From NCBI GenBank assembly GCA_030280995.1, contig JASXTE010000012.1, positions 14,914,001 through 14,978,000 on the forward strand: a stretch of 64,000 bases of DNA, written 5' to 3'. Under the pieces are notes generated by a model. That model was given only the letters and a program-made list of their open reading frames with translations. It made no database searches and was not told the origin of the DNA. This document shows positions 11,039 to 21,387 of this stretch, in pieces. The position numbers and the translations under genes are program-made. The DNA comes from Hemileia vastatrix. Taxonomy: Eukaryota; Basidiomycota; Pucciniomycetes; Pucciniales; Zaghouaniaceae. Within the stretch, counting starts at the first letter, position 1, and the number at the start of each line of letters is the position of its first letter.

Positions 11039-12387
11039 ATGCCTCGTCATCATAGATCTTCTCAAAGACAGCCTTCCCCAAGTTTTTCCTCAAATCCCAT
11101 TACTCCCTCTCTCCCCTGCTCAGCCAAGAAATCTAAGACCATTCAATTAAAAAAAGATGATCATCTCATTCTTATCAACTAGCTGAAAACTAAATCTAAC
11201 TATGATTCTTTTTTTGGTACTGAGTATGCGACTAAAATAGGACGGCCCCCAGCATCAAAAGTTAATGGCTATCTTCTAATGGCAAATGAATTACAGAATA
11301 AGACCAAGGGAAGGATTGATCTTTTGCCTAAACAGATGTCTGAACACTTCAAGCATTACCGAGCCAAATACAAGAAGGCAAAGGCTCTTTCATCTTCCAC
11401 TGGTGCTGGGGTTACCAACATCAATATAACTAAGGGCATCAAATCCATAGACAATAAACTTGAATCTTTATGTCCTTACTTTAAAAAGATGAATGCAATT
11501 TTTGGAGAGCGAGCCAATGTTAATCCTGTAAACATATTGGATGGAGAAGATCCTATCTCCAAACATGATGTTGAAACAAATCTTTTCCCATCCTCTTCCT
11601 CCACTCAAGCCTCCCCTCATTTGAATGAGACAAATCTAGATAGCTTTTCTGTAGATCTTATTGGCAATTTAACCCAAAAAAATCTAACTCAAGTCTGTTT
11701 CTTTTTTCTTTTATCTTATCAATTCTATTTTTTTATTTACTAATTTTTTTTTATTTCTTAAAAGGCTGACGAACAAACCCAGGATCCTCAATAAACTGAG
11801 TCTGAAGGTAGCAACAATGATGAGGATGAAAATATGACCTTGAAAAATAAGCGTAGGGCTTCAAGTAGTCTAAATTTCCACTCCCAAAGAAGACAAAAAA
11901 GTGATACTTCATCACAAACCCCTTTTTTGTCTATGGAACAATTTTTAGAGAAACATGATGCTGGTAAGTGATACCATACCTTTTATTACTTTACTCTGCT
12001 TTTCTTCTACTTTATGTTAATTTTTATTATCACTCTGGAAAAAGTGAAAATTGCTAAAGAGACTCTAAGCTTTGAAAAGAAGAAATACGAGCTCTCTTTA
12101 AGGAGGGATGATAGGGTACAAGATTTGGAAGAGAGGAAGTACAAGCTCTCTTTACAGAAGGATGATTGGGCCTAATATTTGGAGGAGAAGAAGTTTGAGT
12201 TAACTCTAATTATTGAAAAATCCAAAAAAGAGGAAAAAACACTCGAACATCAAAACCTATTAGAGCAGATGAAATATAAGTTTGATCATAAAGAAATTCC
12301 AAAAAGAAAGATTTCTTGATAGAATGTGTTAAATCTAATAAATCTGTTGAGGAAATTGAACGTTTAAAAAAATTGTTTGATGACTAG
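11039..12387 (+). pseudogene. SANT/Myb-like DNA-binding protein of Harbinger A, broken
   Basis: This is the second protein of Harbinger elements, which binds transposon ends and brings in the transposase. From ATG at 11039 it reads MPRHHRSSQRQPSPSFSSNP, then a trihelix/SANT-like part (LKKDDHLILI, GRPPASKVNGYLL, PKQMSEHFKHYRAKYKKA). A Ser-rich linker and a charged coiled coil with repeats of KKYELSLRRDDR type follow. Exons: 11039-11692, 11765-11963, about 12037-12387. Breaks: TAG replaces the Trp codon of the ...ILINW motif near 11180; CAATAA in exon 2; a stop in exon 3 at the ...DDWA repeat; a 1-bp frameshift near 12295; and the third acceptor is changed (CTCTGG where B has CTCTAG). It is convergent with the Tet-like gene. 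Confidence 0.75.
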
Positions 12388-12544
12388 TTTGCTTTATTTC
12401 TCTCACAATTCAACTGTTCATATTTATTTGTACATAAAATTTACAATAAGCTCCTGTATTTCATTACTCTATCAATCATTACTTGAATTTTTGAATTTTA
12501 ATGTTAAATATTCATTTTTAAATAAAATTTTCATGTCTCCTTTG

Positions 12545-12975
12545 AAAATTTGACAATCCCCCACCCCTGAATTTTTTTGAAGTAAGGGGTGGGTATCACC
12601 AAAATTCTTTCATGTCATGAATCTTGAAAGTCTTATATGAAACTTTGGCTTTACTACCCCGTGCATTTTACCGGTATCCCCAAAATTCTTACAAGTCAAA
12701 AATTTCACAAGTCTTATAAGAAATTTTGTCAATACCCCCCCTGGATTTTATTGAAGTAAGGGACAGGTATCATTAAAAATTTTTCACCAAAATATTTACA
12801 AGTCAAAAATTCTATATGTTACATTTGAAAATTTGGCAATACCCCCCCTACATTTTATTGAAGCAAGGGGTGGGTATCACCAAAATTTTTACAAGTCTTC
12901 AATTTTGAATGTCAGATTTGAAAATTTGGCAATACCCCCCCCTACATTTAATTGAAGTAAGGGGTGGAAGTCATC
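12545..12975. repeat. Tandem repeat of about 95-bp units (element A)
   Basis: Four to five units, each with a C-run (CCCCCCCTACATTTTATTGA), then AAGTAAGGGGTGGGTATCAC, CAAAATTTTTACAAGTC and a GAAAATTTGGCAATA join. The C-run and the following G-run can pair within one unit. The array sits between the convergent 3' ends of the SANT and Tet-like genes and is kept at the same place in B (about five units), C (two) and D (about two, inverted). Confidence 0.8.
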
Positions 12976-13267
12976 TAAATTTATTATAATTACATAAATT
13001 ATTAAATAAATATCAAATATATATCAATTTCCCTAGTTTAAAGTAATGACAATTCCTCAAGCCAAAATGAAGATCAAATCTAGAAACAAAAGTTTGGGAC
13101 TTTCCACAGGTATAGGCTAGAGGAAACCCATGAAACAAATAAATTTTATCATGATTACCTGTTATACAAACAAAGGTCATTGGCTCATCACTTTACTTGA
13201 GCAAATTGATATATAAAAAATATTTATTAAAAACTTATGAAAAAATATAAAATTTGTGATGACAACT

Positions 13268-13896
13268 CTAATCCCCATACTTTTTGGATCTAGATAAAGT
13301 TTTTTTAAATCGAATAACTTTACCTTCTTTCTTTACCTTATTGATTCTTTGAATCAACTTATTACTGATTTGAAATGAGCAACCAAAATGTGTGAAATCT
13401 TGACAGGATTCCAAACCATGAGGAGCTTTGGTCGCTTGATGATTATCCTGAAAAGAATTCCAAATAGTTTCGATGATACCATTTTCCAAACCAAAATCAA
13501 TGATGCACCGGTGGTCTGGAAAATATAAACCATGTCCTTTGATTTTAGCTGGAGATGGTATTGGGTGGCCAGTTATTGGATTGATATATGAGAATATTCC
13601 AAAAGTAAGAAAATTGGCATCATTCCTATCAATATGAATCCTATTGTCAAATCCAGAATGAGTGATAATAACATTAGAAAATAAAAGATATTCGTGGCTG
13701 ATATCTTCCCATTTGGAGTCACACCAATTTGGTATTCCAACCTTGGTTTCAAGTTCATGATTTTTTTCAAATGCTTTATTACAGAGCTTTTTGAGTCAAA
13801 GAGCAAGAAAAGAGTTAAAGGAAGGTAGAGTGTCCCATAAGCAAAAATCTTCATCTTTTTGAGATTTAGTGATATTCTTGAGCAATGAATATATGC
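13268..13896 (-). pseudogene. Tet/JBP-like 2OG-Fe(II) oxygenase, element A copy
   Basis: The family oxidises 5-methylcytosine or other bases in DNA using Fe(II) and 2-oxoglutarate. Reading the minus strand after the splice acceptor at 13897, the frame shows ITKSQKDEDFCLWDTL, GIPNWCDSKWEDISHEYLLF, the iron-binding HxD in RIHIDRNDANFLTFG, KIKGHGLYFPDHRCIIDFG, and the distal His in NSFQDNHQATKAP followed by HFGCSFQIS. One stop interrupts it: TGA where D has CGA (Arg), near 13796, a CpG-type change. The N-terminal half seen in element C is missing; upstream lies a non-coding leader with a duplicated 145-bp block. Assignment is by pattern recognition. Confidence 0.75.
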
Positions 13897-13899
13897 CTA

Positions 13900-14860
13900 G
13901 ATAACAATCATATAAGAGTTTCAGAATCCTTATCCTCTAAATATGCAATACTAAAATGTGAAATAAGACAAGTGAAATTTGGAAAAAAGGCTCAACTTCA
14001 AAGGTCAAAATCTCAGCAACCACTGAACCTAATTCAAACCTGTTTGTGGAAAATGAGAGATATGCTTTAGTAGAATCTTCATTTAAAGGAAATAAGATTT
14101 AAATAAACCTAACCCTAATTTGTTACATAAAAAAATGAAATAAAAATTTAAAATTGAGAAAAAAAAGGCTCAACTTTAACGGTCAATATCTCAGCAACCA
14201 CTGAATCAAATTCAAATCTGTTTATAGGAAATGAAAGGTGGCCTTCAGAAAAATCTTCAGTTAAAAGAACATTAGATTTGAATAGACCTAACCCTAATTC
14301 CAAGTCTGATTTTCAAAATTTTACAAAAACTTGAAAAGTGGTAATGAAGATGAGATCAAAAGGAGTTTAATAAGTTCACTGTTATCCAGATAAGAGTCAT
14401 ACATATATTTAAGTATGAGGTTTTAATAAAAGGAATGAGATATAATATAGGCATGAAAAAAAGGAGATGAAACTTACCTTCATTGAAAAGTAGGAAAAAT
14501 AGAGTGAGAAATATTGATGTTGTAATTGTGGGGAAATTGAATATGGAGTAAGTGAAATGCATAAAGAATGTGCAATGTATGTGTTTCAATGAAATAGAGC
14601 CAAAAAAAAGTGAAATAGGGGAAAAGGGGGATAATGACCATGCCAAGGAGTGATGAAGAGTAGGGTGATGGAGCTAAAAAAGAAAGTAAAGAGGGAGAGA
14701 AAAAAAAGGTTAATTATACCATTGAAATCCAAAATAACCCCTTACAAAAAAAATTTGATAAAAAAAATAAAATTAACAGAAAAAAAACAAAAAAAATTAT
14801 AATTAGTAATCAAAAAATCAAAAAAATAGAGTAAAATGACTTACCTGGAGAGATGAGACG
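13900..14860 (-). other. Leader region of the Tet-like gene in element A
   Basis: Non-coding sequence between the oxygenase exon and the transposase gene. It holds two imperfect copies of a block of about 145 bp (minus strand: ACTGAAGAT...TTTCATTTCC...AACAG.TTTGAATT..., with CAGTGGTTGCTGAGAT and TTAGGGTTAGGTTTATT), and candidate donor sites GTAAGT near 14480 and 14840. The layout suggests spliced 5' untranslated exons; that is inference. Confidence 0.45.
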
Positions 14861-15132
14861 ACAAAATAAATGAAACCAAATTGTTTGAGGGATGTTGGAG
14901 GAGAATAGGAAAAGGATATGACGGATAAATGAAAAAATGAAACAGCGAAAAATTATTCAATTTTAGAATATATGCAATGTCGTGTTGAGCTGGTGAAAGA
15001 AAACCAATGAGCCATCCAAAAAAGAGATATTTACCATAAATTCCAAAAAAAATGAATATGCAACAAACAAAAATACCAAGCCAAGTGAATAAGTATACAA
15101 AGTGAAAATTTGGAGAGTATGAAAACAAAAAA

Positions 15133-16445
15133 CTAAAAGGGTTGTGTGCCAAAATGGTGGAGGGTGATTGGCATAATGACAGAGCATATGCCAGTTGAAT
15201 GAATATTTTGAGATTCAAGGGATGGGAGAGCAGGCACTGGTTCAGGATCCTCTTCTTCATGAAAATAATTCCACTCATCCTTTAAATAAGCTAGGATATT
15301 GTGGAGTATAACGCAAGTCATGATCCAATGATTCAAACTTTTGATTTCCAATTTTTTTTGAAATTGGATTCTGAGCTCCTGAAGACTAGAAAATTTTCCC
15401 CTTAAAATACCTATAGCATGTTCAATCTGTACTCTTGATTGGGCAAGGTGATAATTAAAGGCAGTTTTGGGGTCAATTTCTAAACTTGCACCACGGAAAT
15501 CAGGTATAATTTACTTTCCATTTGCATATGATGAGTCTGAAAGGAGGTACTGAGATTTGTCAAAGTATGAGTCAGGGGTTTGAAAAATACTAATTCTTTG
15601 GAAGACGGAAGAGTCATGACATTAGCCAGGGCAGCCACTATGAAAAGCAATAAATTTTTTTTTGACATTACATACAAGTTGAGGGGCAATAGAGTATCTA
15701 GAAAGAAGATAAAAAGTTAGTTTATGAAGGATGAGAAATTGGAGAAGATTTTGAAGAAACCTTTAATGAAATCAAAATAATGGTTCCCATCATGAGCAGG
15801 CTTTTGACTCAAAGGTATGGTTGTGCCATCAACAAATGCTACACAGCCAGGGAAACCTTCAGCTTTCATTACTTGAGAGGATTCAAGTCGCTGTTCTGGA
15901 GTTGGCCAAGCAAGTGTTTGAGGCTTGAGGGGAAGGATAGAAATCATACAGCACTTTGTGTATAATATCATAGTACCATATCCTATGTTAAAGAGATTAT
16001 CCAAACTTCTTACAGCAGAACCATTTTCATTTGAGTCAAAGAGACATAGTGCAACAGCAAGTTGGATGGCAGGATTACTCTGTTTGTTATGGGAATTGTT
16101 ATGAAAGATAGGATGATCGGAAAAGAGTTGATAAATTTTGAAGAAAGAATTGGGAGAAGTTCTAAAAAGTTGGGTGAAGTTTAAATGAGGAATGTTGAGA
16201 ATGGAGGCCAGATCATATTGGGGATCATGATAAAGATTTGGCCCCCTGGTGATGATGTAACACTTTTTGGAAAGAAAACACATATAAGCTAAAGCATTTT
16301 CCAAATCAGAGTCAGATTTATAGTAAAGAACTAAAAGTAAAGTAATAGCCTTCATTGTTGAGTGAAGTAGCTTCTTAGTAGAATGGTGTTTCATTGTTGC
16401 CGGTGGAAGGGTTATGTGATGAGGGAAGTGGGAATTCACCACCAA
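15133..16445 (-). pseudogene. Harbinger DDE transposase (DDE_Tnp_4), element A, broken
   Basis: The catalytic protein that cuts and joins transposon ends. Exon 1 (16445-15761) starts MVVNSHFPHHITLPPATMKH and contains the N-terminal helical part (TSPNSFFKIYQLFSDHPIFH) and the first Asp in VAFVDGTTIPLSQKPAHDGN. A 63-bp intron (15698-15760) follows. Exon 2 has the second Asp in YLLSDSSYA and the Glu in RVQIEHAIGIL, ending HHFGTQPF. Two stops interrupt exon 2 (TAA in the ...GCPG-CHDSS motif and after ...YANGK). The three catalytic residues are still readable, so inactivation looks recent. Confidence 0.82.
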
Positions 16446-16777
16446 ATGTGCAGTTGGGGTGTGTAGATAGAAAAAAAACTTAAGTGTTTGCCACCAAAAT
16501 TAAGTAGCATAGAGTGAGGAAAGACTTAAGGATGGCATCAGCAATTATGAGTCATGTGACTTTCTTGCAAATCCATCATGGATGAGATGAGTTTGCGATC
16601 AAGAATTAGGAATGGAAATTGGGGTATAAGAGGTGGGATAATGCATTATTTTGGATTCCTTATCCACTAGCCCCGGGGCTAGTGGATAAAATTCTTCCGC
16701 AATTAATAATGTCTGACACCAGAAAAAAAAATTCCTGCTCCCTAATTGCCAATCCCTGAACATCTATACCCCCTATT

Positions 16778-16843
16778 ACTTTACTTATTTATAAAATATT
16801 TATTATTCAATAAAATATTTTATTGTAACTACATAAAATACAT
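16778..16843 (-). mobile_element. Short LTR remnant between Harbinger A and B
   Basis: A 66-bp AT-rich piece between the right duplication of A and the left duplication of B. It loosely continues the LTR interrupted at 10731 (TTTTATTGTAACTACATAAA against TAATTTTTTGTAATTACACA). Too short for more. Confidence 0.4.
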
Positions 16844-17164
16844 AATAGGGGGTATCAATATTCAGGGATCCTCAATTAAATTAATTGTGGAAAATAATCT
16901 GCATACCCCAATTATCTTCCACAATTATTTTTGCTAATAATTGGATTATTAGACACTTTACATGTCAATGTTCACCTCTTATCTGACATTTTTTTACTCA
17001 ATTTTTCATAACCACATCTTGGACAACTTTCTGTCATAACCACATCTTGACCTACCTTCTGCCATAACCACATCTTCAACTAATCTCTGGATATGCCTTC
17101 TATCTTGCTGCATACTCACATTCTCATCCCATCCTGTGCATTATATCCACTCAGAACCTCTCAC

Positions 17165-17265
17165 CATCTCATCTGCTTGTTTCTGCTCCTTTTCATCTCT
17201 CTATCTCATATGCTTGTTTCTGCTCCTTTTCATCTAGCTATCTCATCTGCTTGTACTGCTTATTT
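17165..17265 (+). repeat. Short local repeat upstream of the SANT gene in B
   Basis: Three successive copies of a unit of about 35 bp containing ATCTCAT(A/C)TGCTTGTTTCTGCTCCTTTTCATCT, the last degenerate. It lies in the 5' leader of the SANT-like gene and is absent from A and C. Confidence 0.6.
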
Positions 17266-17287
17266 TTATCTTCATTTATATTTTGAC

Positions 17288-18636
17288 ATGCCTTGTCATC
17301 CTAGATCTTCTCAAACGCAGCCATCACCCAGTTTTTCTTCAAATCCCACTACTCCCTCTTTCCCCTGCTCAGCTAAGAAATCTATGACCGTTCAATTAAA
17401 AAAATGATCATCTCATTCTTATCAACTGGCTGAAAACTAAATCTAACTATGATTCTTGTTTTGGTACTGAGTATGCAACTAAAATAGGATGGCCCCCAGC
17501 ATCAAAAGTTAATGGCTATCTTCTAATGTCAAATGAATTACGGAATACGACCAAGTGAAGGATTGATCTTTTTCCTAAACAGATGTCTGAATGCTTCAAG
17601 CATTACCAAGCCAAATACAAGAAGGCCAAGGCTCTTTCATCTTCCACTGGTTTTGAGGTTACCAACAACAATATCACTAAGGGCATCAAATCCATAGACA
17701 ACAAACTTGAATCTTTATGTCCTTACTTTAAAGAGATGGATGCAATTTTTGGAGATTGAGCCAATGTTAATCCTGTAAACATGTTGGATGGAGAAGATCC
17801 TATCTCAAAACATGATGTTGAGGCAAATCTTTTCCCATCCTCTTCCTCCACTCAAGCCTCTCCTCATTTGAATGAGACCAATCTAGATAGCTTTTCTGTA
17901 GATCTTATTGGTAATTTAACCCAACCAAATCTAACTCAGGTCTGCTTCTTTTTTCTTTTATCTTATCAATTCTATTTTTTTATTTACTTATCTTTTTCTT
18001 ATTTCTTAAAAGGCTGACAAACAAACCCAGGATCCTCAATCAACTGAGTCTGAAGGTAGTGAAAATTATGAGGAGGAAAATATGACCTTGATAAAGAAGC
18101 ATAGGGCTTCAAGTAGTCTAAATTTCCACTCCCAAAGAAGACCAAAATATGATACTTCATCAGAAACCCCTTTTTTGTCTATGGAACAATTTTTAGAGAA
18201 ACATGATGCTGGTAAGTATTACCATACCTCTTATTACTTTACTCTTCATTTCATCTACTTTATGTTAATTTTTATTATAACTCTAGAACATGTGAAAATC
18301 ACTATAGAAACTCTAAGCTTTGAAATGAAGAAATACAAGCTCTCTTTAAGGAGGGATGACAGGCTACAAGATTTGGAAGAGAGGAAGTACAAGCTCTCTT
18401 TATGGAAGGGTGATTGGGCCTAAGATTTGGAGGAGAAGAAGTTTGAGTTAACTCTAAGTATTGAAAAATTAAAAAGAGAGGAGAAATCACTCGAGCATCA
18501 AAAACATTTAGAGCAGATGAAATATGAGTTTGATCATAAGGAAAATTCCAAAAAGAAAGATTTCTTGATAGAATGTGTTAAAGCTAATAAATCTGTTGAG
18601 GAAATTGAATGTTTAAAGAAATTCTTTGATGACTAG
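17288..18636 (+). pseudogene. SANT/Myb-like protein of Harbinger B, broken
   Basis: Equivalent of the element A gene: start MPCHPRSSQTQPSPSFSSNP, then SANT-like block, Ser-rich linker and coiled coil ending in NKSVEEIECLKKFFDD. Breaks: one A missing in the A-run at about 17400 shifts the frame; GTGAAGG gives a stop near 17554; TTGAG gives a stop near 17758; TAAG in exon 3 at 18421. The exon 2/3 donor (GGTAAG) and acceptor (CTCTAG) are intact, which helps define the splicing of the family. The upstream region differs from A by a local repeat of CATCTGCTTGTTTCTGCTCC type (17165-17265). Confidence 0.72.
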
Positions 18637-18784
18637 TTTGTTTTATTTCTCTCACACTTCAACTGTTCATATTTATTTGTACATAAAATTTAAACTTATT
18701 TCCTGTATTTCATTACTCTATCAATCATTACTTGAATTTTTATATTTTAATGTTAAATATTCTTTTTTTCAAATAAAATTTTCA

Positions 18785-19230
18785 TGTCTCCTTTGAAAAT
18801 TTGACAATCCCCCACCCCTAAATTTTTTTGAAGTAAGGGGTGGGTATCACCAAAATTATTTTATGTCATGAATCTTGAAAGTCTTATATGAAGCTTTGGC
18901 TTTACTACAGCCTGAATTTTACGTTATCCCCAGAATTCGTACATGTCAAAAATTTTACAAGTCTTATAAGAAATTTTGGCAAAACTTCCAACGGATTTTA
19001 TTGAAGTAAGGGATGGGTATCACCAAAAAATTTTCACCAAAATATTTACAAGTCAAAAAAATTCTATTTCTGTTTTAAAAAATTGGCAATACTCTCCCCT
19101 GCATTTAGTTGAAGCAAGGGGTGGGTATCACCAAAATTTTTCTAAGTCATCAATTTCACATGTCAGATTTGAAAATTTGGCAATACCCCCTCCCCTGCAT
19201 TTTATTGAATTAAGGGGTGGAAGTCATCTA
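18785..19230. repeat. Tandem repeat of about 95-bp units (element B)
   Basis: About five units equivalent to the element A array, again between the 3' ends of the SANT-like and Tet-like genes. Core pieces: CCCCTGCATTTAGTTGAAGC, AAGGGGTGGGTATCACCAAA. Confidence 0.8.
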
Positions 19231-19562
19231 AATTTAATATAATTACATAAATTATTAAATAAATATCCAATATATATCAATTTCCCTAGTTTAAAGTAAT
19301 GACAATTCCTCAAGCCAAAATGCAGATCAAATCTAGAAACAAAAGTTTAGGACTTTCCACAGGTATAGGCTAGAGGAACCCTATGAAACAAATAAATGTT
19401 ATCATGATTACCTGTTATACAAACAAAGGTCATTGGCTCATCACTTTACTTGAGAAAATTGATATATAAAAAATATTTATTAAAAATTTATGAAAAAATA
19501 TAAATTTTTTGATGAAAACTTTGATCCCCATACTTTTTGGATCTAGATAATATTTTTTTAAA

Positions 19563-20149
19563 TCAATTAACTTTACCTTCTTTCTTTACCTTGTTGATTC
19601 TTTGAATAAACTTATGAATGATTTGAAATAAGCAACCAAAATGTGTGAAATCTTGACAGGATTCCAAACCAGGAGGAGCTTTGGTAGTTTGATGATTATC
19701 CTTAGAAGAATTCCAAATAATTTTGATGATCCAATTTCCCAAACCAAAATCAATGATGGAACGGTGGTCTGGAAAATATAAACCATGTCCTTTAATTTTA
19801 GCTGGAGATGGCATTGGTTGGCCAGTTATTGAATTGATATATGAGAATATACCAAAAGTTAGAAAATTGGTGTCATTCCTATTGATATGAATCCTATTGT
19901 GAAATCCAGAATGAGCGATAATAAAATTAGAAAATAAAAGATATTTGTGGGTGATATCTTCCCATTCAGAGTCACACCAATTTGGTATTCCAACTTTGGT
20001 TGCAAGTTCATGATTTTTTTCAAATTCTTTATTACAGAGCTTTTTGAGTCGAAGAGCAAGAAAAGAGTTAAAGGAAAGTAGAGTGTCCCATAAGAAAAAA
20101 TCTTCATCTTTTTGAGCTTTAGTAATATTCCTGAGCAATGAATATATGC
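19563..20149 (-). pseudogene. Tet/JBP-like oxygenase, element B copy, HxD altered
   Basis: The frame is open from the acceptor at 20150 to the TGA stop at about 19563, reading YSLLRNITKAQKDEDFFLWD, GIPNWCDSEWEDITHKYLLF, SGFHNRIHINRNDTNFLTFG, KGHGLYFPDHRSIIDFG and NSSKDNHQTTKAPPGLES. The iron-binding HxD has become H-I-N, which should abolish iron binding in this family, although the distal His in DNHQTT remains. The N-terminal half found in element C is absent and no ATG opens the exon, so a spliced upstream start would be needed. The TGA after ...KKEGKVN shortens the C-terminus relative to D. Confidence 0.72.
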
Positions 20150-21110
20150 CTAGATAATAATCATATAAGAGTTTTAGAATCCTTATCCTCTAAATATGCA
20201 ATATAAAAATGTGAAATAAGACAAGTGAAATTTGGAAAAAAGGCTCAACTTCAAAGGTCAAAATCTCAGCAACCACTGAACCTAATTCAAACCTGTTTAT
20301 GGGAAGTGAGAGATATGCTTTAGTAAAATCTTCAGTTAAAGGTCATATGATTTAAATAAACCTAACTCTAATTTGTTACATAAAAAAATGAAATAAAAAT
20401 TTAAATTGGGAAAATAAAGGCTCAACTTTAACAGTCAATATCTGAGCAACCACTGAATCAAATTCAAATCTGTTTGTAGGAAATGAAAGATTGCCTTCAG
20501 GAGAATCTTCAGTTAAAAGAACATTAGATTTGAATAAACCTAACCCTAATTCCAAGTCTGATTTTTAAAATTTTAAAAAAACTTGAAAAGTGGTAATGAA
20601 GATGAGATCAAAAGGAGTTTAATAAGCTCACTGTTATCCAGATAAGAGTCATACATATATTTAAGTATGAAGTTTTCATAAAAAGAATGAGATATCATAC
20701 AGGCATGTAAAAAAGGAGATGAAACTTACCTTTATTGAAAAGTAGGAAAAATAGAGTGAGAAAGATTGATGTTGGAATTGTGGGGAAATTGAATATGGAG
20801 TAAGTGAAATGCATAAAGAATGTGCAATGTATGTGTTTCAATGAATTAGAGACAAAAAAAGTGAAATAGGGGAAAGGGGGGATAATGACCATGCCAAGGA
20901 GGGATGAAGAGTAGGGTGATGGAGCTAAAAAAGAAAGTAAAGAGGGAGAGAAAAAAAAAGGTTAATTATACCATTGTAATCCAAAATAACCACTTACAAA
21001 AAAAATTTAGATAAAAAAAATAAAATAAACAGAAAAAAAACAAAAAAAATTATATTTAGTAATCAAAAAATCAAAAAAAAAGAATAAAATGACTTACCTG
21101 GAGAGATGAG
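20150..21110 (-). other. Leader region of the Tet-like gene in element B
   Basis: Same structure as in A: two imperfect 145-bp blocks, short runs related to TTAGGGTTAGG, and GTAAGT donors near 20725 and 21095. There is no conserved open frame with coding character. Confidence 0.45.
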
Positions 21111-21387
21111 ATGATAAAATAAATAAAACAAAATTGTTTGAGGGATATTGGAGGAGAATAGGAAAAGGATATGAGGGATGAATCAAAAAAATGAAACAGT
21201 GAAAAATTATGCAATTTTAGAAAATATGTGACGTCATGTTGAGCTGGTGAAAGAAAATCAATGAGCCATCCAAAAAAGAGATATTCACCATAAATTCCAA
21301 AAAAAATGAATATTCAACAAACAAAAATACCAAGCCAAGTGAATAAAGTATACAAAGTGGAAATTTGGAGAGTATGAAATAAAAAAA

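Larger units (their letters stand above)
10732..16774. mobile_element. PIF/Harbinger element A with Tet-like cargo
   Basis: A 6043-bp element with inverted ends (AGGGGGTATCAATGTTCAGG at left; ...CATCTATACCCCCT at right) and ATT at both flanks (10729-10731, 16775-16777). Gene order: SANT/Myb-like (+, 11039-12387), tandem repeats (12545-12975), Tet-like oxygenase (-, 13268-13896), its leader, then DDE transposase (-, 15133-16445). SANT plus DDE_Tnp_4 is the standard PIF/Harbinger pair. All three genes carry at least one in-frame stop, so this copy is inactive. It sits in a Gypsy-1-type LTR. Confidence 0.9.

Noticed and set aside
12545..12975. Repeat array as a CRISPR
   Set aside because: Units are contiguous 95-bp repeats without unique spacers, in a eukaryotic transposon.
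13573..13854. Frame MKIFAYGTLYLPLTLFLLFD... as a membrane protein
   Set aside because: It is the shifted reading of the oxygenase exon; the oxygenase frame is the one conserved between A, B, C and D.
14107..14300. TTAGGGTTAGG-like motifs as interstitial telomere repeats
   Set aside because: Only one and a half to two units each, inside the duplicated transposon leader and repeated in A, B and D. Far too short for telomeric DNA.
14356..15278. Hydrophobic frames on the minus strand in the oxygenase leader (and equivalents at 20695-21533, 29066-29311, 40465-40892, 41869-42154)
   Set aside because: They carry splice-donor motifs, differ in frame between copies and contain no conserved protein signature; they look like untranslated leader exons or the 3' end of the transposase transcript.
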